Part shown: positions 18,001 to 25,111 of the stretch, in pieces
How positions within the stretch are numbered: position 1 is the stretch's first letter
Layout: each line of letters opens with the position of its first letter
NCBI RefSeq assembly: GCF_024832785.1
Contig: NZ_CP116615.1
Location: 2,480,001 to 2,544,000, forward strand
Source: Fontisphaera persica
GTDB lineage: Bacteria > Verrucomicrobiota > Verrucomicrobiia > Limisphaerales > Fontisphaeraceae
Direction of reading: 5' to 3'
DNA length: 64,000 nucleotides
Made by a program: the position numbers and the translations under genes
Notes under the pieces: generated by a model
Told to the model about the DNA's origin: nothing
Database searches by the model: none
The model's input: only the letters and a program-made list of their open reading frames with translations

Positions 18001-18351
18001 GCCGGCGAAATGGCCCGCAGCCTCACCACCAAAGCCCGCACCATCAACCAGGTGCCTGTCATCATTGAACGCGTGGACGCCGATGCCGACACTCTGCAGG
18101 CCATGGTCAACGAACTCAAAGGCTGCTTCCAGGGTGTCGTGGTCCTCGGTGGCGCCGCCCAAAACGCCGTCACCCTCATGGCCACCGTTTCCCCCGCCTA
18201 CACCCAGCGCGTGCAAGCCGGCAAAATCCTCCAGCAAATCGCCCCCATCACCGGCGGCAAGGGCGGCGGCAAGCCCGATTTCGCCCGCGGCGGCGGCAAG
18301 GAGGTCAGCCGCCTGGATGAAGCCCTCGCCAAGGCGGCCACCCTCATCTAA
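15034..18351 (+). CDS. alaS: Alanyl-tRNA synthetase with an in-frame RAYT transposase insertion
   Basis: One open frame of 1105 residues. Residues 1-414 are normal AlaRS: MTSRDIRQSFLDFF, the motif TNAGMNQFVP, GETGPCGPCSELH and ILPGNTDRHYVLRRILRRAV. Residues 615-1105 resume normally with ISGDFAFKLYDTYGFPLDL, the editing-domain H-T-V-T-H and CGGTHTRATGEIG, and a C-terminal Gly-rich KGGGKPDFARGGGKE. Residues 415-614 (exactly 200 codons) are a REP-flanked RAYT transposase; without them the protein would be 905 residues, near the family norm of about 880. The site is the loop before the ISGDFAFKLYDTYG element, variable in length across AlaRSs. No stop or frameshift is visible, so the synthetase is presumably functional, either as a fusion or after processing. 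The ATG at 15034 begins the conserved part; the upstream extension is shadow. Confidence 0.95.
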   Translation: MTSRDIRQSFLDFFRSKQHTIVPSSSLLPDSPNLLFTNAGMNQFVPIFLGQIPCPYQPGRAADTQKCIRAGGKHNDLEDVGLDTYHHTFFEMLGNWSFGDYFKKEAIEWAWELVVGLWKFPPQRLYATVYKPGPGEPAEFDQEAYDLWAAIFSQAGLDPHVHIHYGGKKDNFWMMGETGPCGPCSELHVDLTPAGDTRGALVNKGSAQCIEIWNLVFMQFNANPDGSFSPLPAKSVDTGMGFERVTGIIQNTRGFTDFSRIISNYETDIFRPLFDRLEALSGKKYGATLPRPDAAGNLVPATEQERVDVAFRVIADHIRTLSFAIADGILPGNTDRHYVLRRILRRAVRYGRSLGFHEPFFFKLVPVLAETMGDVFPEIRARQAHVEEVIRQEEEAFNRTLDRGIELFNQYVESVSGTARVSRAGSGVPPEPSPKNIHYSKRNLPHFERPWSKYMVTFSTYNHRVLTPEERDRVLDSLIFGHREKRYFLYAACVMPDHVHLLIEPQIKQEDASGTPVFWSLTEILHGIKSFTAHQINRLRGADGPVWEKESFDRLIRGQADLEEKFHYICQNPWRAKIVSESEGYPWVWTKQNERDTPRRDAEVSTRDACAPRDPTEAHQPLVISGDFAFKLYDTYGFPLDLTELMARERGLKVDVAEFNRLMEEQRERARKAQKREIIELSQIETDTPTRFVGFDTLQTPARVLEVVQIKDKTAVILDATACYAEMGGQVGDTGELRAGEICWRIEDTQKSGATWLHYLSLSDNPPSRLPQPGEPVLLQVEAPRRASIQRHHTVTHLLHWAIHEVVSPEASQKGSFVGPDKLTFDFNCPPLTPQQVADVEKLVNERILENAGVSWTEVPYAEVKGRKDVMQFFGDKYGDTVRVVQIGGHPGRLDGYSMELCGGTHTRATGEIGLFRIVAETAIAAGVRRIEAVAGLESYRRAWDEARRLRALADKLNTPVGELEKRIENLLQQQKELEKQWRALQQKQAGEMARSLTTKARTINQVPVIIERVDADADTLQAMVNELKGCFQGVVVLGGAAQNAVTLMATVSPAYTQRVQAGKILQQIAPITGGKGGGKPDFARGGGKEVSRLDEALAKAATLI
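16276..16304. repeat. Left terminal inverted repeat with outer REP palindrome
   Basis: It contains the palindrome GCACGCGTCTCGCGTGC at 16288-16304 (7-bp stem, TCT loop) preceded by GTCTCGGGGACC. Its reverse complement occurs at 16847-16875 with a single mismatch (C at 16286). It is translated within alaS as part of V-S-G-T-A-R-V-S-R-A. Confidence 0.92.
16306..16328. repeat. Left inner REP hairpin
   Basis: A 9-bp perfect stem GGTTCCGGC/GCCGGAACC with loop GTCCC. Its core CGGCGTCCCGCCG matches the right inner hairpin (read on the other strand) at 12 of 13 positions, while the outer stem bases differ in a paired, compensatory way. Confidence 0.88.
16337..16812 (+). other. RAYT (REP-associated tyrosine transposase) domain within AlaRS
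   Basis: About 158 residues of Y1_Tnp/RAYT sequence in the alaS frame. Recognisable parts are YMVTFSTYNHRVLTPEERD, YAACVMPDHVHLLIEP with the metal-binding H-x-H (16525-16533; fusion residues 498 and 500), LTEILHGIKSFTAHQINR, GPVWEKESFDRLIR, and FHYICQNPWRAKIV with the catalytic Tyr (codon 16735, residue 568), ending EGYPWVW. Family enzymes cut and join single-stranded DNA at REP hairpins. All motif residues are intact. There is no stop of its own: the frame runs out through the right REP into AlaRS. An in-frame ATG at 16396 could allow internal initiation, but no ribosome site is obvious. Confidence 0.9.
16825..16843. repeat. Right inner REP hairpin
   Basis: CCTCGGCGAGACGCCGAGG forms an 8-bp perfect stem with AGA loop. 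It is the right-end counterpart of the hairpin at 16306-16328 and is separated from the outer palindrome by TAA (16844-16846), which is out of frame for alaS. Confidence 0.9.
16847..16875. repeat. Right terminal inverted repeat with outer REP palindrome
   Basis: GCACGCGAGACGCGTGC (16847-16863) is the exact reverse complement of the left outer palindrome, followed by GCTCCCCGAGAC, which pairs with the left end except at one base. It is translated within alaS as S-T-R-D-A-C-A-P-R-D. Confidence 0.92.
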
Positions 18352-18420
18352 TTCCCCTTTGACCGGCCGCCAGAGGTTGCCCTAGGGCGGCCCCGCTCTG
18401 CTTTAACTGCGATTCGACCT

Positions 18421-18966
18421 ATGAACGAAGACAGCGACCCTTCATCAACCAAACGCCCCCGGCGGCGGCGCTCCCGCGCCTCCTCTCCGGCGGTCGAAAT
18501 CCGCGAAATGCGCCTCGAAGACGTGCCCCAGGTCTTCGCCCTCGGCCAGGAATTGTTCACTGCCGAAAAACTGCCCACCCTCTACCGCTCCTGGGACGAC
18601 CACGAGCTGGCCCAACTCTTCAGCTCGGAGGCCGAATTTTGCCTCGTTGCCGAAAGCCAGGACCGCATCGTCGGCTTTGCCCTCGGCCGCGTCATGGAAA
18701 AACCCCAAAACGCATGGAAATACGGCTGGCTCCTCTGGCTGGGAGTCTCCCCCCAATTCAAGGGACGCGGCCTCGCCCGGCGTCTGCTCAATCAGCTCAC
18801 CGAGCGCTTCATCGCCCGCGAAGCGCGCATCATGCTGGTGGACACCGACGAGGAAAACCATGAAGCGCTCAAGTTTTTCCGTAAAAACGGCTTCGGCCAG
18901 GAAATCCGCCACGTGTACCTCTCCCGCAATCTCGACGATTACCCCCGCAAAAACGGCGGCGGCTGA
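18421..18966 (+). CDS. GNAT-family N-acetyltransferase (RimI-like)
   Basis: A 181-residue protein: a Lys/Arg-rich leader of about 25 residues, then a GNAT fold. The acetyl-CoA-binding motif A is W-L-L-W-L-G-V-S-P-Q-F-K-G-R-G-L-A-R-R-L-L, with the usual late F-F-R-K-N-G-F. The acceptor is unknown; RimI-like enzymes acetylate protein N-termini or small amines. It follows alaS by 69 bp on the same strand and may be cotranscribed. The ATG is preceded by CCT with no Shine-Dalgarno. Confidence 0.85.
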   Translation: MNEDSDPSSTKRPRRRRSRASSPAVEIREMRLEDVPQVFALGQELFTAEKLPTLYRSWDDHELAQLFSSEAEFCLVAESQDRIVGFALGRVMEKPQNAWKYGWLLWLGVSPQFKGRGLARRLLNQLTERFIAREARIMLVDTDEENHEALKFFRKNGFGQEIRHVYLSRNLDDYPRKNGGG

Positions 18967-18982
18967 ACCCGGCGCCTCCCGC

Positions 18983-20359
18983 TCAAATCACAAAATCGTG
19001 GTACTCCGGCGTAATCGCCCGCGGCGGCGGCAGCAACATGCCGGCCGCCACCGTGGCATTGGTGCCCGGCTCAATCAGTATAAAGGCTCCCGTCATGCGG
19101 TTGGTGGCGTACCCGTCATACACCAGCGGACGCGACGTCTTCAACCGCACCTGCCCAATGTCGTTCAACCCCAGCTCGCGGGCCGGCTCCGGCTCAAACG
19201 TCAAAATATTCATGCGGTGCTCCACCTCCATCACCGCCGCCTGCACCGTCGCCGTGGTGTGTTTGAGCAGATACTTCCTCCCGGCCTGCAGCGGCCGCCC
19301 ATGCATCCAACACACCTGGGCCCGCACCTCCTGGTCCATCCCCGGCAAATGCTCAAACCCCACCACCATGTCCCCCCGGCTCACGTCGAGATCATGCTCC
19401 AGTAACAACGTGATGGACTGCGGACAAAACGCCTCCGGCAACGACCCGTCGTACGTCCAGATTTCCTTCACCCGGCTCTTCAGCCCCGCCGGCAGCACCA
19501 GCACTGCATCCCCCACCCGCACAATGCCCCCGGCAATCTGGCCGCTGTACCCGCGAAAATCATGATAACGCGGGTCCCGCGGCGCCTGCGGACGGTTCAC
19601 CCACTGCACCGGCAGGCGGAACCCCTGGAGATTGTAGTCACTGGCAATGTGCACCGTCTCCAAATGGCCCAGCAGCGTGGGACCGCAATACCACGGCGTA
19701 TGCCGCGACGGCTCCACCACATTGTCCCCGTTCAACGCGCTGATTGGGATGAACTTCACATCCTTGATGTCCAGCCGCGGCAGAAACGCCTCAAAATCCG
19801 CCCGAATCTCCAGAAAACGCTCCTCCGACCAGTCCACCAAATCCATCTTGTTCACCGCAATAATCAAGTGCGGTATCCGCAGCAGCGAGGCAATGAACGT
19901 ATGCCGCCGGCTCTGCTCGCTCACCCCCTGCCGCGCATCCACCAGCACCACCGACAAATTGGCCGTCGAAGCGCCCGTGACCATGTTGCGCGTGTACTGC
20001 ACATGCCCCGGCGTGTCCGCCACAATGAATTTCCGCCGCGGCGTCGCAAAATACCGGTACGCCACATCAATCGTAATCCCCTGCTCCCGCTCCGCCCGCA
20101 GCCCGTCCGTCAAATTCGCCAGGTTAATCTGCCCCCCCCCAGTAATCTCCGCTGAGCGCTCCAGCGACTCAAGCTGGTCCTCCATCAGCGACTTTGAATC
20201 ATACAGCAGCCGCCCAATCAGGGTGGACTTGCCGTCATCCACCGACCCGCACGTGTTGAACCGCAAAATTTCCACCGCGTGCGCCAGCGCGCGCGGACGC
20301 TCCGCCACCGCCCCGCCCGGCGCTGCCGAACCCTGTGCCATCACTGTGTGTGTTTGCAT
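18983..20359 (-). CDS. cysN: Sulfate adenylyltransferase subunit 1 (GTPase)
   Basis: A 458-residue EF-Tu-like GTPase that drives APS formation by CysD. Motifs: P-loop GSVDDGKSTLIGRLLYDSK, switch-region EREQGITIDVAYRYFAT, DTPGHVQYTRNM (G3) and NKMDLVDW (G4). It has the three-domain length of unfused CysN; there is no C-terminal APS kinase (CysC) domain. It is the last gene of the cysI-cysH-cysD-cysN operon. ATG at 20359 is possible; a second Met six codons in is an alternative. Confidence 0.96.
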   Translation of the reverse strand: MQTHTVMAQGSAAPGGAVAERPRALAHAVEILRFNTCGSVDDGKSTLIGRLLYDSKSLMEDQLESLERSAEITGGGQINLANLTDGLRAEREQGITIDVAYRYFATPRRKFIVADTPGHVQYTRNMVTGASTANLSVVLVDARQGVSEQSRRHTFIASLLRIPHLIIAVNKMDLVDWSEERFLEIRADFEAFLPRLDIKDVKFIPISALNGDNVVEPSRHTPWYCGPTLLGHLETVHIASDYNLQGFRLPVQWVNRPQAPRDPRYHDFRGYSGQIAGGIVRVGDAVLVLPAGLKSRVKEIWTYDGSLPEAFCPQSITLLLEHDLDVSRGDMVVGFEHLPGMDQEVRAQVCWMHGRPLQAGRKYLLKHTTATVQAAVMEVEHRMNILTFEPEPARELGLNDIGQVRLKTSRPLVYDGYATNRMTGAFILIEPGTNATVAAGMLLPPPRAITPEYHDFVI

Positions 20360-20401
20360 GAAGTTTCCCTTGTCCCTTCGCTGTCCCTTGCCGCCTTCCC
20401 C

Positions 20402-21304
20402 TTAAAAATATCCAGCCTTCTTGCGGTCCTCCATGGCCGCCTCCGATACCTTGTCATCCGCCCGCGAACCGCGCTCGGTCACCCGCGCCGCCGCAATTTC
20501 CGCGATGATGTCGTCCAGACTGTCGGCCCGCGATTCAATCATGCCTGTGCTGATGATGTCGCCAATCGTGCGCACCCGCACAACCAGCTCCCGCACCTCC
20601 TCCCCCGGCCGCGGCGGCAAAAACTCATTCACCGGCAGCCACTGCCCCTGCCGCCGCACACACAACCGCGGATGACTGAAATAAATCGAAGGCACCTCCA
20701 ATCCCTCGCGCCGGATGTACTGCCACACATCCAGCTCCGTCCAGTTGCTCAACGGAAACACCCGCATGTGCTCGCCCGGATTCACCCGCGCATTGTACAG
20801 ATTCCAAATCTCCGGCCGCTGGTTCTTGGGGTCCCACTGCCCAAAGGCGTCTCGAAAACTGAAAAAACGCTCCTTCGCGCGCGCTTTCTCCTCGTCCCGC
20901 CGCGCCCCCCCAATGCAGGCATCAAACCGAAACTCCTCAATCGCCGCCAGCAACGTCGGAATTTGCAGCTTGTTGCGGCTCACCTCCCCCGGCGCCGGCG
21001 TGGCCACCCCCTGCGCAATCGCATCCTCCACCTTCCGCACGATGAGTTTCGCGCCCAGCTCCCGCGCCCGCCGGTCCCGAAATTCGTTCAGCTCCGGAAA
21101 ATGATGGCCCGTATCCACATTCAACAAGGGCATGGGAATGTCCGACGGCCGAAACGCCTTCTCCGCCAGTCGCAACAGGCAGATTGAATCCTTGCCCCCG
21201 CTGAACAAAAGGCACGGGCGCTCAAACTCCGCCGCCACTTCACGCATCACATGAATGGCCTCAGTCTCCAAATACTGCAAATGGTCCAAATGATAACTTC
21301 TCAT
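20402..21304 (-). CDS. cysD: Sulfate adenylyltransferase subunit 2
   Basis: A 300-residue PP-loop ATP pyrophosphatase that adenylylates sulfate to APS in complex with CysN. It shows the P-loop LLFSGGKDSICLLRLAEKAF, VDTGHHFPELNEFRD, and the conserved GGARRDEEKARAKER and PLSNWTELDVWQYI stretches; the end RKKAGYF is the usual tail. It lies 42 bp before cysN and 57 bp after cysH. Confidence 0.97.
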   Translation of the reverse strand: MRSYHLDHLQYLETEAIHVMREVAAEFERPCLLFSGGKDSICLLRLAEKAFRPSDIPMPLLNVDTGHHFPELNEFRDRRARELGAKLIVRKVEDAIAQGVATPAPGEVSRNKLQIPTLLAAIEEFRFDACIGGARRDEEKARAKERFFSFRDAFGQWDPKNQRPEIWNLYNARVNPGEHMRVFPLSNWTELDVWQYIRREGLEVPSIYFSHPRLCVRRQGQWLPVNEFLPPRPGEEVRELVVRVRTIGDIISTGMIESRADSLDDIIAEIAAARVTERGSRADDKVSEAAMEDRKKAGYF

Positions 21305-21361
21305 GTAAGGTCCTCCTTCGGGCTGGAGCCTTCAAGGTCCATGGCACGTGGCGCCGCTCGC

Positions 21362-22021
21362 TCAGGCCCCTTTCCCTTCCTGGCCCCAGCGCACGTGCAA
21401 ACCACACTCCCGTTTCTCGTCGCCCTTGGCCGGGTCAAAGTAGTCCCATTCCACCGGCAAATCATGGGCCTGGACATACGCCGCCATCTGTTCATCCGTC
21501 CACTCCACCAGCGGACTCACCTTCAAAACACCCACCTGGGCATCTCGCACCACCATCTCCATCCCCGCCCGATGCGGATTTTGCACGCGGCGCAGCGCCG
21601 TGAGCCATACCGCGGGCGCCATCTCCCGCATCGCCCGCTGAAACGGCTCCAGCTTGAACACCTGGCTGAACTGCCGCAGGGCCTCCTCCTGCTCTGCCGT
21701 CGGCGGCGCCCCGTGCAACGCCTGATAACGCGCCACCGTCATCGTCGGCGTGTACACCTTCAAATTCAGCCGCAACCGCCGCGTTAAATCCTCCGCGTGC
21801 CGATACGTCGCCGGCCGGTTCCACCCGTGGTCCACCCACAACACCGGTATGTCCGGCTGCACCCGCGTCACCAAATGCAGCAACACCGCCTCATAGGCGC
21901 GAAAATTCGTGGTCACCACCGCCCGCCCCTTCGCCACCAGGAGCGCCCATTCCACAATCTCCTCCACCGGCCTGCCCTGCCAGTGCCGGTTCCATTGACT
22001 GATTTCCGCGTCCGTGAACAT
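21362..22021 (-). CDS. cysH: Phosphoadenylyl-sulfate reductase family protein
   Basis: A 219-residue PAPS/APS reductase that releases sulfite from the activated sulfate. TTNFRAYEAVLLHLV is the modified PP-loop, VDHGWNRPATYRHAEDL follows, and the C-terminus has the catalytic KRECGLH. The paired cysteines (CC...C-x2-C) that hold the iron-sulfur cluster of APS reductases are absent, pointing to the PAPS type. That needs an APS kinase, and none is present in this operon. Substrate is therefore inferred with some doubt. Confidence 0.88.
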   Translation of the reverse strand: MFTDAEISQWNRHWQGRPVEEIVEWALLVAKGRAVVTTNFRAYEAVLLHLVTRVQPDIPVLWVDHGWNRPATYRHAEDLTRRLRLNLKVYTPTMTVARYQALHGAPPTAEQEEALRQFSQVFKLEPFQRAMREMAPAVWLTALRRVQNPHRAGMEMVVRDAQVGVLKVSPLVEWTDEQMAAYVQAHDLPVEWDYFDPAKGDEKRECGLHVRWGQEGKGA

Positions 22022-22042
22022 GAAAAAGAAAAAATGTGAGGG

Positions 22043-23719
22043 TTAGGCCGCCGCTTCCAACCACAATACCCGCGCCGCCCAGTCGCCAAACCGCTCATGG
22101 GCCACACGCTCCCGCCGGAATCGCTCAAACAACGCCCGCAATTCCCCAATAATCTCCCCCTCCTTGACCGTTTCCTTGTACACCCGATTCAGCCGCGTCC
22201 CGGCCGCGTTGCCGCCCACAAACAGTTGATACCGCCCCGGCGCCTTGCCCACCAACGCAATCTCCGCCATGTACGGCCGCGCGCAACCATTCGGGCAGCC
22301 CGTCATGCGAATGATGATTTCCTCGCCCCCCAAACCCGTCTCCTGCAACGCCTGCTCAATCTCCGTCATCAGGTTGGGCAGGTACCGCTCCGCCTCCGCC
22401 AGCGCCAGTCCGCACGTCGGCAACGCCACGCACGCCATCGAGGCGCCCCGTACGGCGCTGACCGCCCGCCCCGGGTCCGCCCCATGCTCCGCCAATATCC
22501 GCGTCACCTCGGCCCGTTGCCCCTCCTGAATCCCCACCAGCAGCAAATTATTCGCCGGCGTCAGATGCACCTCCAAGCCCAGCTCCTCCACCACCCGCCG
22601 CAAGGCCGTCTTGAGCCGCCGCGACTCCGTATCCCGGATGCGCCCCGTCTCAATGAACATCCCCAGCACCCAGGTGCCGTCCGCCAGTTGCCGCCATCCG
22701 TACCAATCCCCCTGCCGGGTGAACACAAACGGCCGTGCCGCCTCCAGCTTGAAGCCCAGCCGCTGCTCCAGCTCCGCCCGAAACCAGTCCACCCCGCGAT
22801 CCGCCAGCACATACTTCAACCGCGCATGCTTGCGGTTGGCCCGGTCCCCATAATCCCGGTGAATCCCCACCACCGCCCGCGCCGCCGCCTCCACCGCCCC
22901 CCGCGGGATGTACCCAATCAAATCCCCCAGCCGCGGGAAGGTCTGCTGGTTGCCATGCGACCTCCCCATGCCCCCGCCCGCCACCACGTTGTAGCCCGCC
23001 ACCTGCCCGTCTTCTTGGATGGCAATGAACCCCAGGCACTGCGCAAAAATATCCACATCGTTCACCGGCGGAATGGCAAAGGAAATCTTGAACTTCCGCG
23101 GCAAATAGGTCTTGCCATACAGCGGGTCCACAAAATCCCCCGCCACCTCGGACTCCAACTTCAATCTCTCGCCATTCAACCAGATTTCATGATAAGCCGG
23201 CGTCTGCGGCAGCAACGATTGCGAAAGCAGTCGCGCATCCGCCAGCACCTGCTGCCCGGCCAGCCCATGCAGCACCGGCGGCGGCGTCACCACATTCCGC
23301 ACCACATCACCGCATGCCGCCAGCGTGGTCAACAACGCCTCATTGATTCCCCGTATGGTCCGGGCCAGCCCGCTCTTCAAAACCCCATGAAACTGGATGC
23401 CCTGCCGCGAAGTCACCCGCAGCGTATCGTTGCCATACTCACTGGCCAGGCGGTCCATCGCCACATACTGCGCCGGTTTCAATACTCCGCCCGGCATCCG
23501 CACCCGCACCATCATGATGAACTTCTTCCCCTGCTTCCGCACATCCCGGTCATCCTGCTGGTAGCAACCGTGAAACTTGAGAAACTGGGCATCCTCCTCG
23601 CTAAAATGGTCGGCCTGCTCGTCCGCCAAAGTTTGCGCCAGCGTGCCCGCCAGGGTGGGGCAACCGGCCTTCAGCAATTCATTTGGCGAAACCTTCGCCT
23701 CGGCAACATTCGTTTCCAT
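22043..23719 (-). CDS. cysI: Sulfite reductase haemoprotein (siroheme/4Fe-4S)
   Basis: A 558-residue enzyme of the nitrite/sulfite reductase family, reducing sulfite to sulfide with six electrons. Two ferredoxin-like halves are followed by the cluster ligands: ACVALPTCGLA and R-M-T-G-C-P-N-G-C-A-R-P-Y, the siroheme-4Fe-4S motif. RVTSRQGIQFHGV and the Arg/Lys set of the anion site are present. No flavoprotein (CysJ) is adjacent, so a ferredoxin donor is possible. Leading gene of the leftward cys operon; two matched palindromes lie directly upstream. The upstream sequence has no Shine-Dalgarno. Confidence 0.95.
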   Translation of the reverse strand: METNVAEAKVSPNELLKAGCPTLAGTLAQTLADEQADHFSEEDAQFLKFHGCYQQDDRDVRKQGKKFIMMVRVRMPGGVLKPAQYVAMDRLASEYGNDTLRVTSRQGIQFHGVLKSGLARTIRGINEALLTTLAACGDVVRNVVTPPPVLHGLAGQQVLADARLLSQSLLPQTPAYHEIWLNGERLKLESEVAGDFVDPLYGKTYLPRKFKISFAIPPVNDVDIFAQCLGFIAIQEDGQVAGYNVVAGGGMGRSHGNQQTFPRLGDLIGYIPRGAVEAAARAVVGIHRDYGDRANRKHARLKYVLADRGVDWFRAELEQRLGFKLEAARPFVFTRQGDWYGWRQLADGTWVLGMFIETGRIRDTESRRLKTALRRVVEELGLEVHLTPANNLLLVGIQEGQRAEVTRILAEHGADPGRAVSAVRGASMACVALPTCGLALAEAERYLPNLMTEIEQALQETGLGGEEIIIRMTGCPNGCARPYMAEIALVGKAPGRYQLFVGGNAAGTRLNRVYKETVKEGEIIGELRALFERFRRERVAHERFGDWAARVLWLEAAA

Positions 23720-23723
23720 ATAT

Positions 23724-23740
23724 ACGACTAATTTTGTCGT
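23724..23740. promoter_or_regulatory. Operator-like palindrome 1 upstream of cysI
   Basis: ACGACTAATTTTGTCGT, an interrupted palindrome with arms ACGAC and GTCGT and a 7-bp spacer, starting 5 bp upstream of the cysI ATG. It matches a second copy at 23818. The regulator is not identified in this window. Confidence 0.6.
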
Positions 23741-23817
23741 TATTTGCCGACTTAAATTCGGCCGAAGGCTCCCTCAGCTCCTCGGCCTCTTTCTTCTACC
23801 GCGCTCTCAGTCGAATA

Positions 23818-23834
23818 ACGACTTATTCTGTCGT
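23818..23834. promoter_or_regulatory. Operator-like palindrome 2 upstream of cysI
   Basis: ACGACTTATTCTGTCGT has the same arms and the same spacing as the first copy, 94 bp away, about nine helical turns. It lies between cysI and the divergent radical-SAM gene, so it could control either or both. Confidence 0.6.
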
Positions 23835-23904
23835 TAATCTTTCCCACACCACGCCCTTTGTCAAAAAAAATTTTTTCCTTTTTTCATCCCACCCCACCCC
23901 CCGT

Positions 23905-23921
23905 CATCAACCGTCTTGATG
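23905..23921. promoter_or_regulatory. Palindrome CATCAA-N5-TTGATG upstream of ahbD
   Basis: A perfect 6-bp inverted repeat around CCGTC, 58 bp before the ahbD start. The half-sites resemble those of CRP/FNR-type sites but in the outward orientation, so assignment to that family is not supported. Confidence 0.35.
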
Positions 23922-23978
23922 GTATTCATTGCAGTACCTTGAAATGGGCGTTATGCTTGATGCAGGTCATGGCCTATC

Positions 23979-25085
23979 ATGACCGCGCCGACGAACATGA
24001 TACCGATGCTTGGGCAACCGATGTTTGATTTTAACGACCACCCCTTTCTGGTCGTCTGGGAAATGACCCGCGCCTGCGCGCTGGTATGCCGCCACTGCCG
24101 CGCCGCCGCCAAGATTCACCGTCATCCCCAGGAATTGGACGGCGAGGAAGCCTACCGCTTCGTGGACCAGGTGGTCCGCGCGCACCCCGGCATTTTTATT
24201 TTGACCGGCGGCGACCCCATGCAGCGGCCGGACCTCTATGACATCGTGGCCTACGCCTCCAGCAAAGGTTTGCGCGTCGCCCTGAGTCCCAGCGTTACGC
24301 CCCTTTTCCTGCAGGCCGACCTCCAGCGCCTCAAGGAGGCCGGTTGCGCCCGCATCTCCATCAGCATTGACGGCGCCACCCGCGAGAGCCATGACCGCTT
24401 CCGCGGCATCAAAGGCACCTGGGACATGACGATGCAGGCCCTGCAAAACATCCGTGCCGCCGGCATCGAAGTCCAGGTCAACACCACCTTCACCCGGCAA
24501 AACATCAAGGATTTTGACGGCTTCGTGAAATTGCTGGAGGACATCAAGCCGGTATTGTGGAGTGTCTTCCAGCTCGTGCCCACCGGCCGGGGCAAGGTGG
24601 CTGATTTGCTCAACGCCTTTGAAATGGAAGAGCTGTTCGTCAAGCTGGCCCACCTTTCCACGCGCGTCCCCTACGACATCAAAACCACCGAAGGCCATCA
24701 TTACCGCCGGGTGGTGTTGCAACAGTTGCATGACGAGAAAGCCCTGAAAAAGCGCGCCCCCATCGGCATCAACGACGGCAAAGGGTTTGTGTTCGTCTCG
24801 CACATTGGCGAAATCCAGCCCAGCGGCTTCCTGCCCATCACCGGCGGCAACGCCCGCACCGACGAATTGATTGACGTGTACCGCAACCATGAAGTGTTCC
24901 GCAACCTGCGCAACTCCAGCCTGCTCAAGGGCAAGTGCGGCGTCTGCGAGTACAAGGACATTTGTGGCGGCTCCCGCGCCCGCGCCTACGCGCTGACAGG
25001 CGATTACCTCGGCGAGGAACCCCTCTGCGCTTACGTGTCACCCCATTATCATCCAGCGCCCGTGTCCGCTCCGGCGGCCACCTGA
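23979..25085 (+). CDS. ahbD: Radical SAM/SPASM protein, AhbD-like haem synthase
   Basis: A 368-residue radical-SAM enzyme. The cluster motif C33-x3-C37-x2-C40 (ACALVCRHC) binds the 4Fe-4S that cleaves SAM; a C-terminal SPASM-like region with GKCGVCEYKDICGGSRARAY and a later Cys carries an auxiliary cluster. GSRARAYALTGDYLGEEPLC is the hallmark of AhbD/TIGR04053 proteins, which in the siroheme-dependent route oxidatively decarboxylate Fe-coproporphyrin III to haem. Followed 26 bp later by the AhbC-like gene. Function is by family; a few members act on other tetrapyrroles or peptides. Confidence 0.78.
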   Translation: MTAPTNMIPMLGQPMFDFNDHPFLVVWEMTRACALVCRHCRAAAKIHRHPQELDGEEAYRFVDQVVRAHPGIFILTGGDPMQRPDLYDIVAYASSKGLRVALSPSVTPLFLQADLQRLKEAGCARISISIDGATRESHDRFRGIKGTWDMTMQALQNIRAAGIEVQVNTTFTRQNIKDFDGFVKLLEDIKPVLWSVFQLVPTGRGKVADLLNAFEMEELFVKLAHLSTRVPYDIKTTEGHHYRRVVLQQLHDEKALKKRAPIGINDGKGFVFVSHIGEIQPSGFLPITGGNARTDELIDVYRNHEVFRNLRNSSLLKGKCGVCEYKDICGGSRARAYALTGDYLGEEPLCAYVSPHYHPAPVSAPAAT

Positions 25086-25111
25086 GCGCGCCCCTTTTAA
25101 GTCGTAGTACC

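Noticed and set aside
15034-18351. alaS as a pseudogene disrupted by a transposon.
   Set aside because: The frame is open from start to stop, both halves keep all conserved motifs and the insert is 200 whole codons, so disruption is not shown.
22097-23731. A 544-codon plus-strand frame opposite cysI.
   Set aside because: Antisense shadow; the opposite strand carries the siroheme motif.
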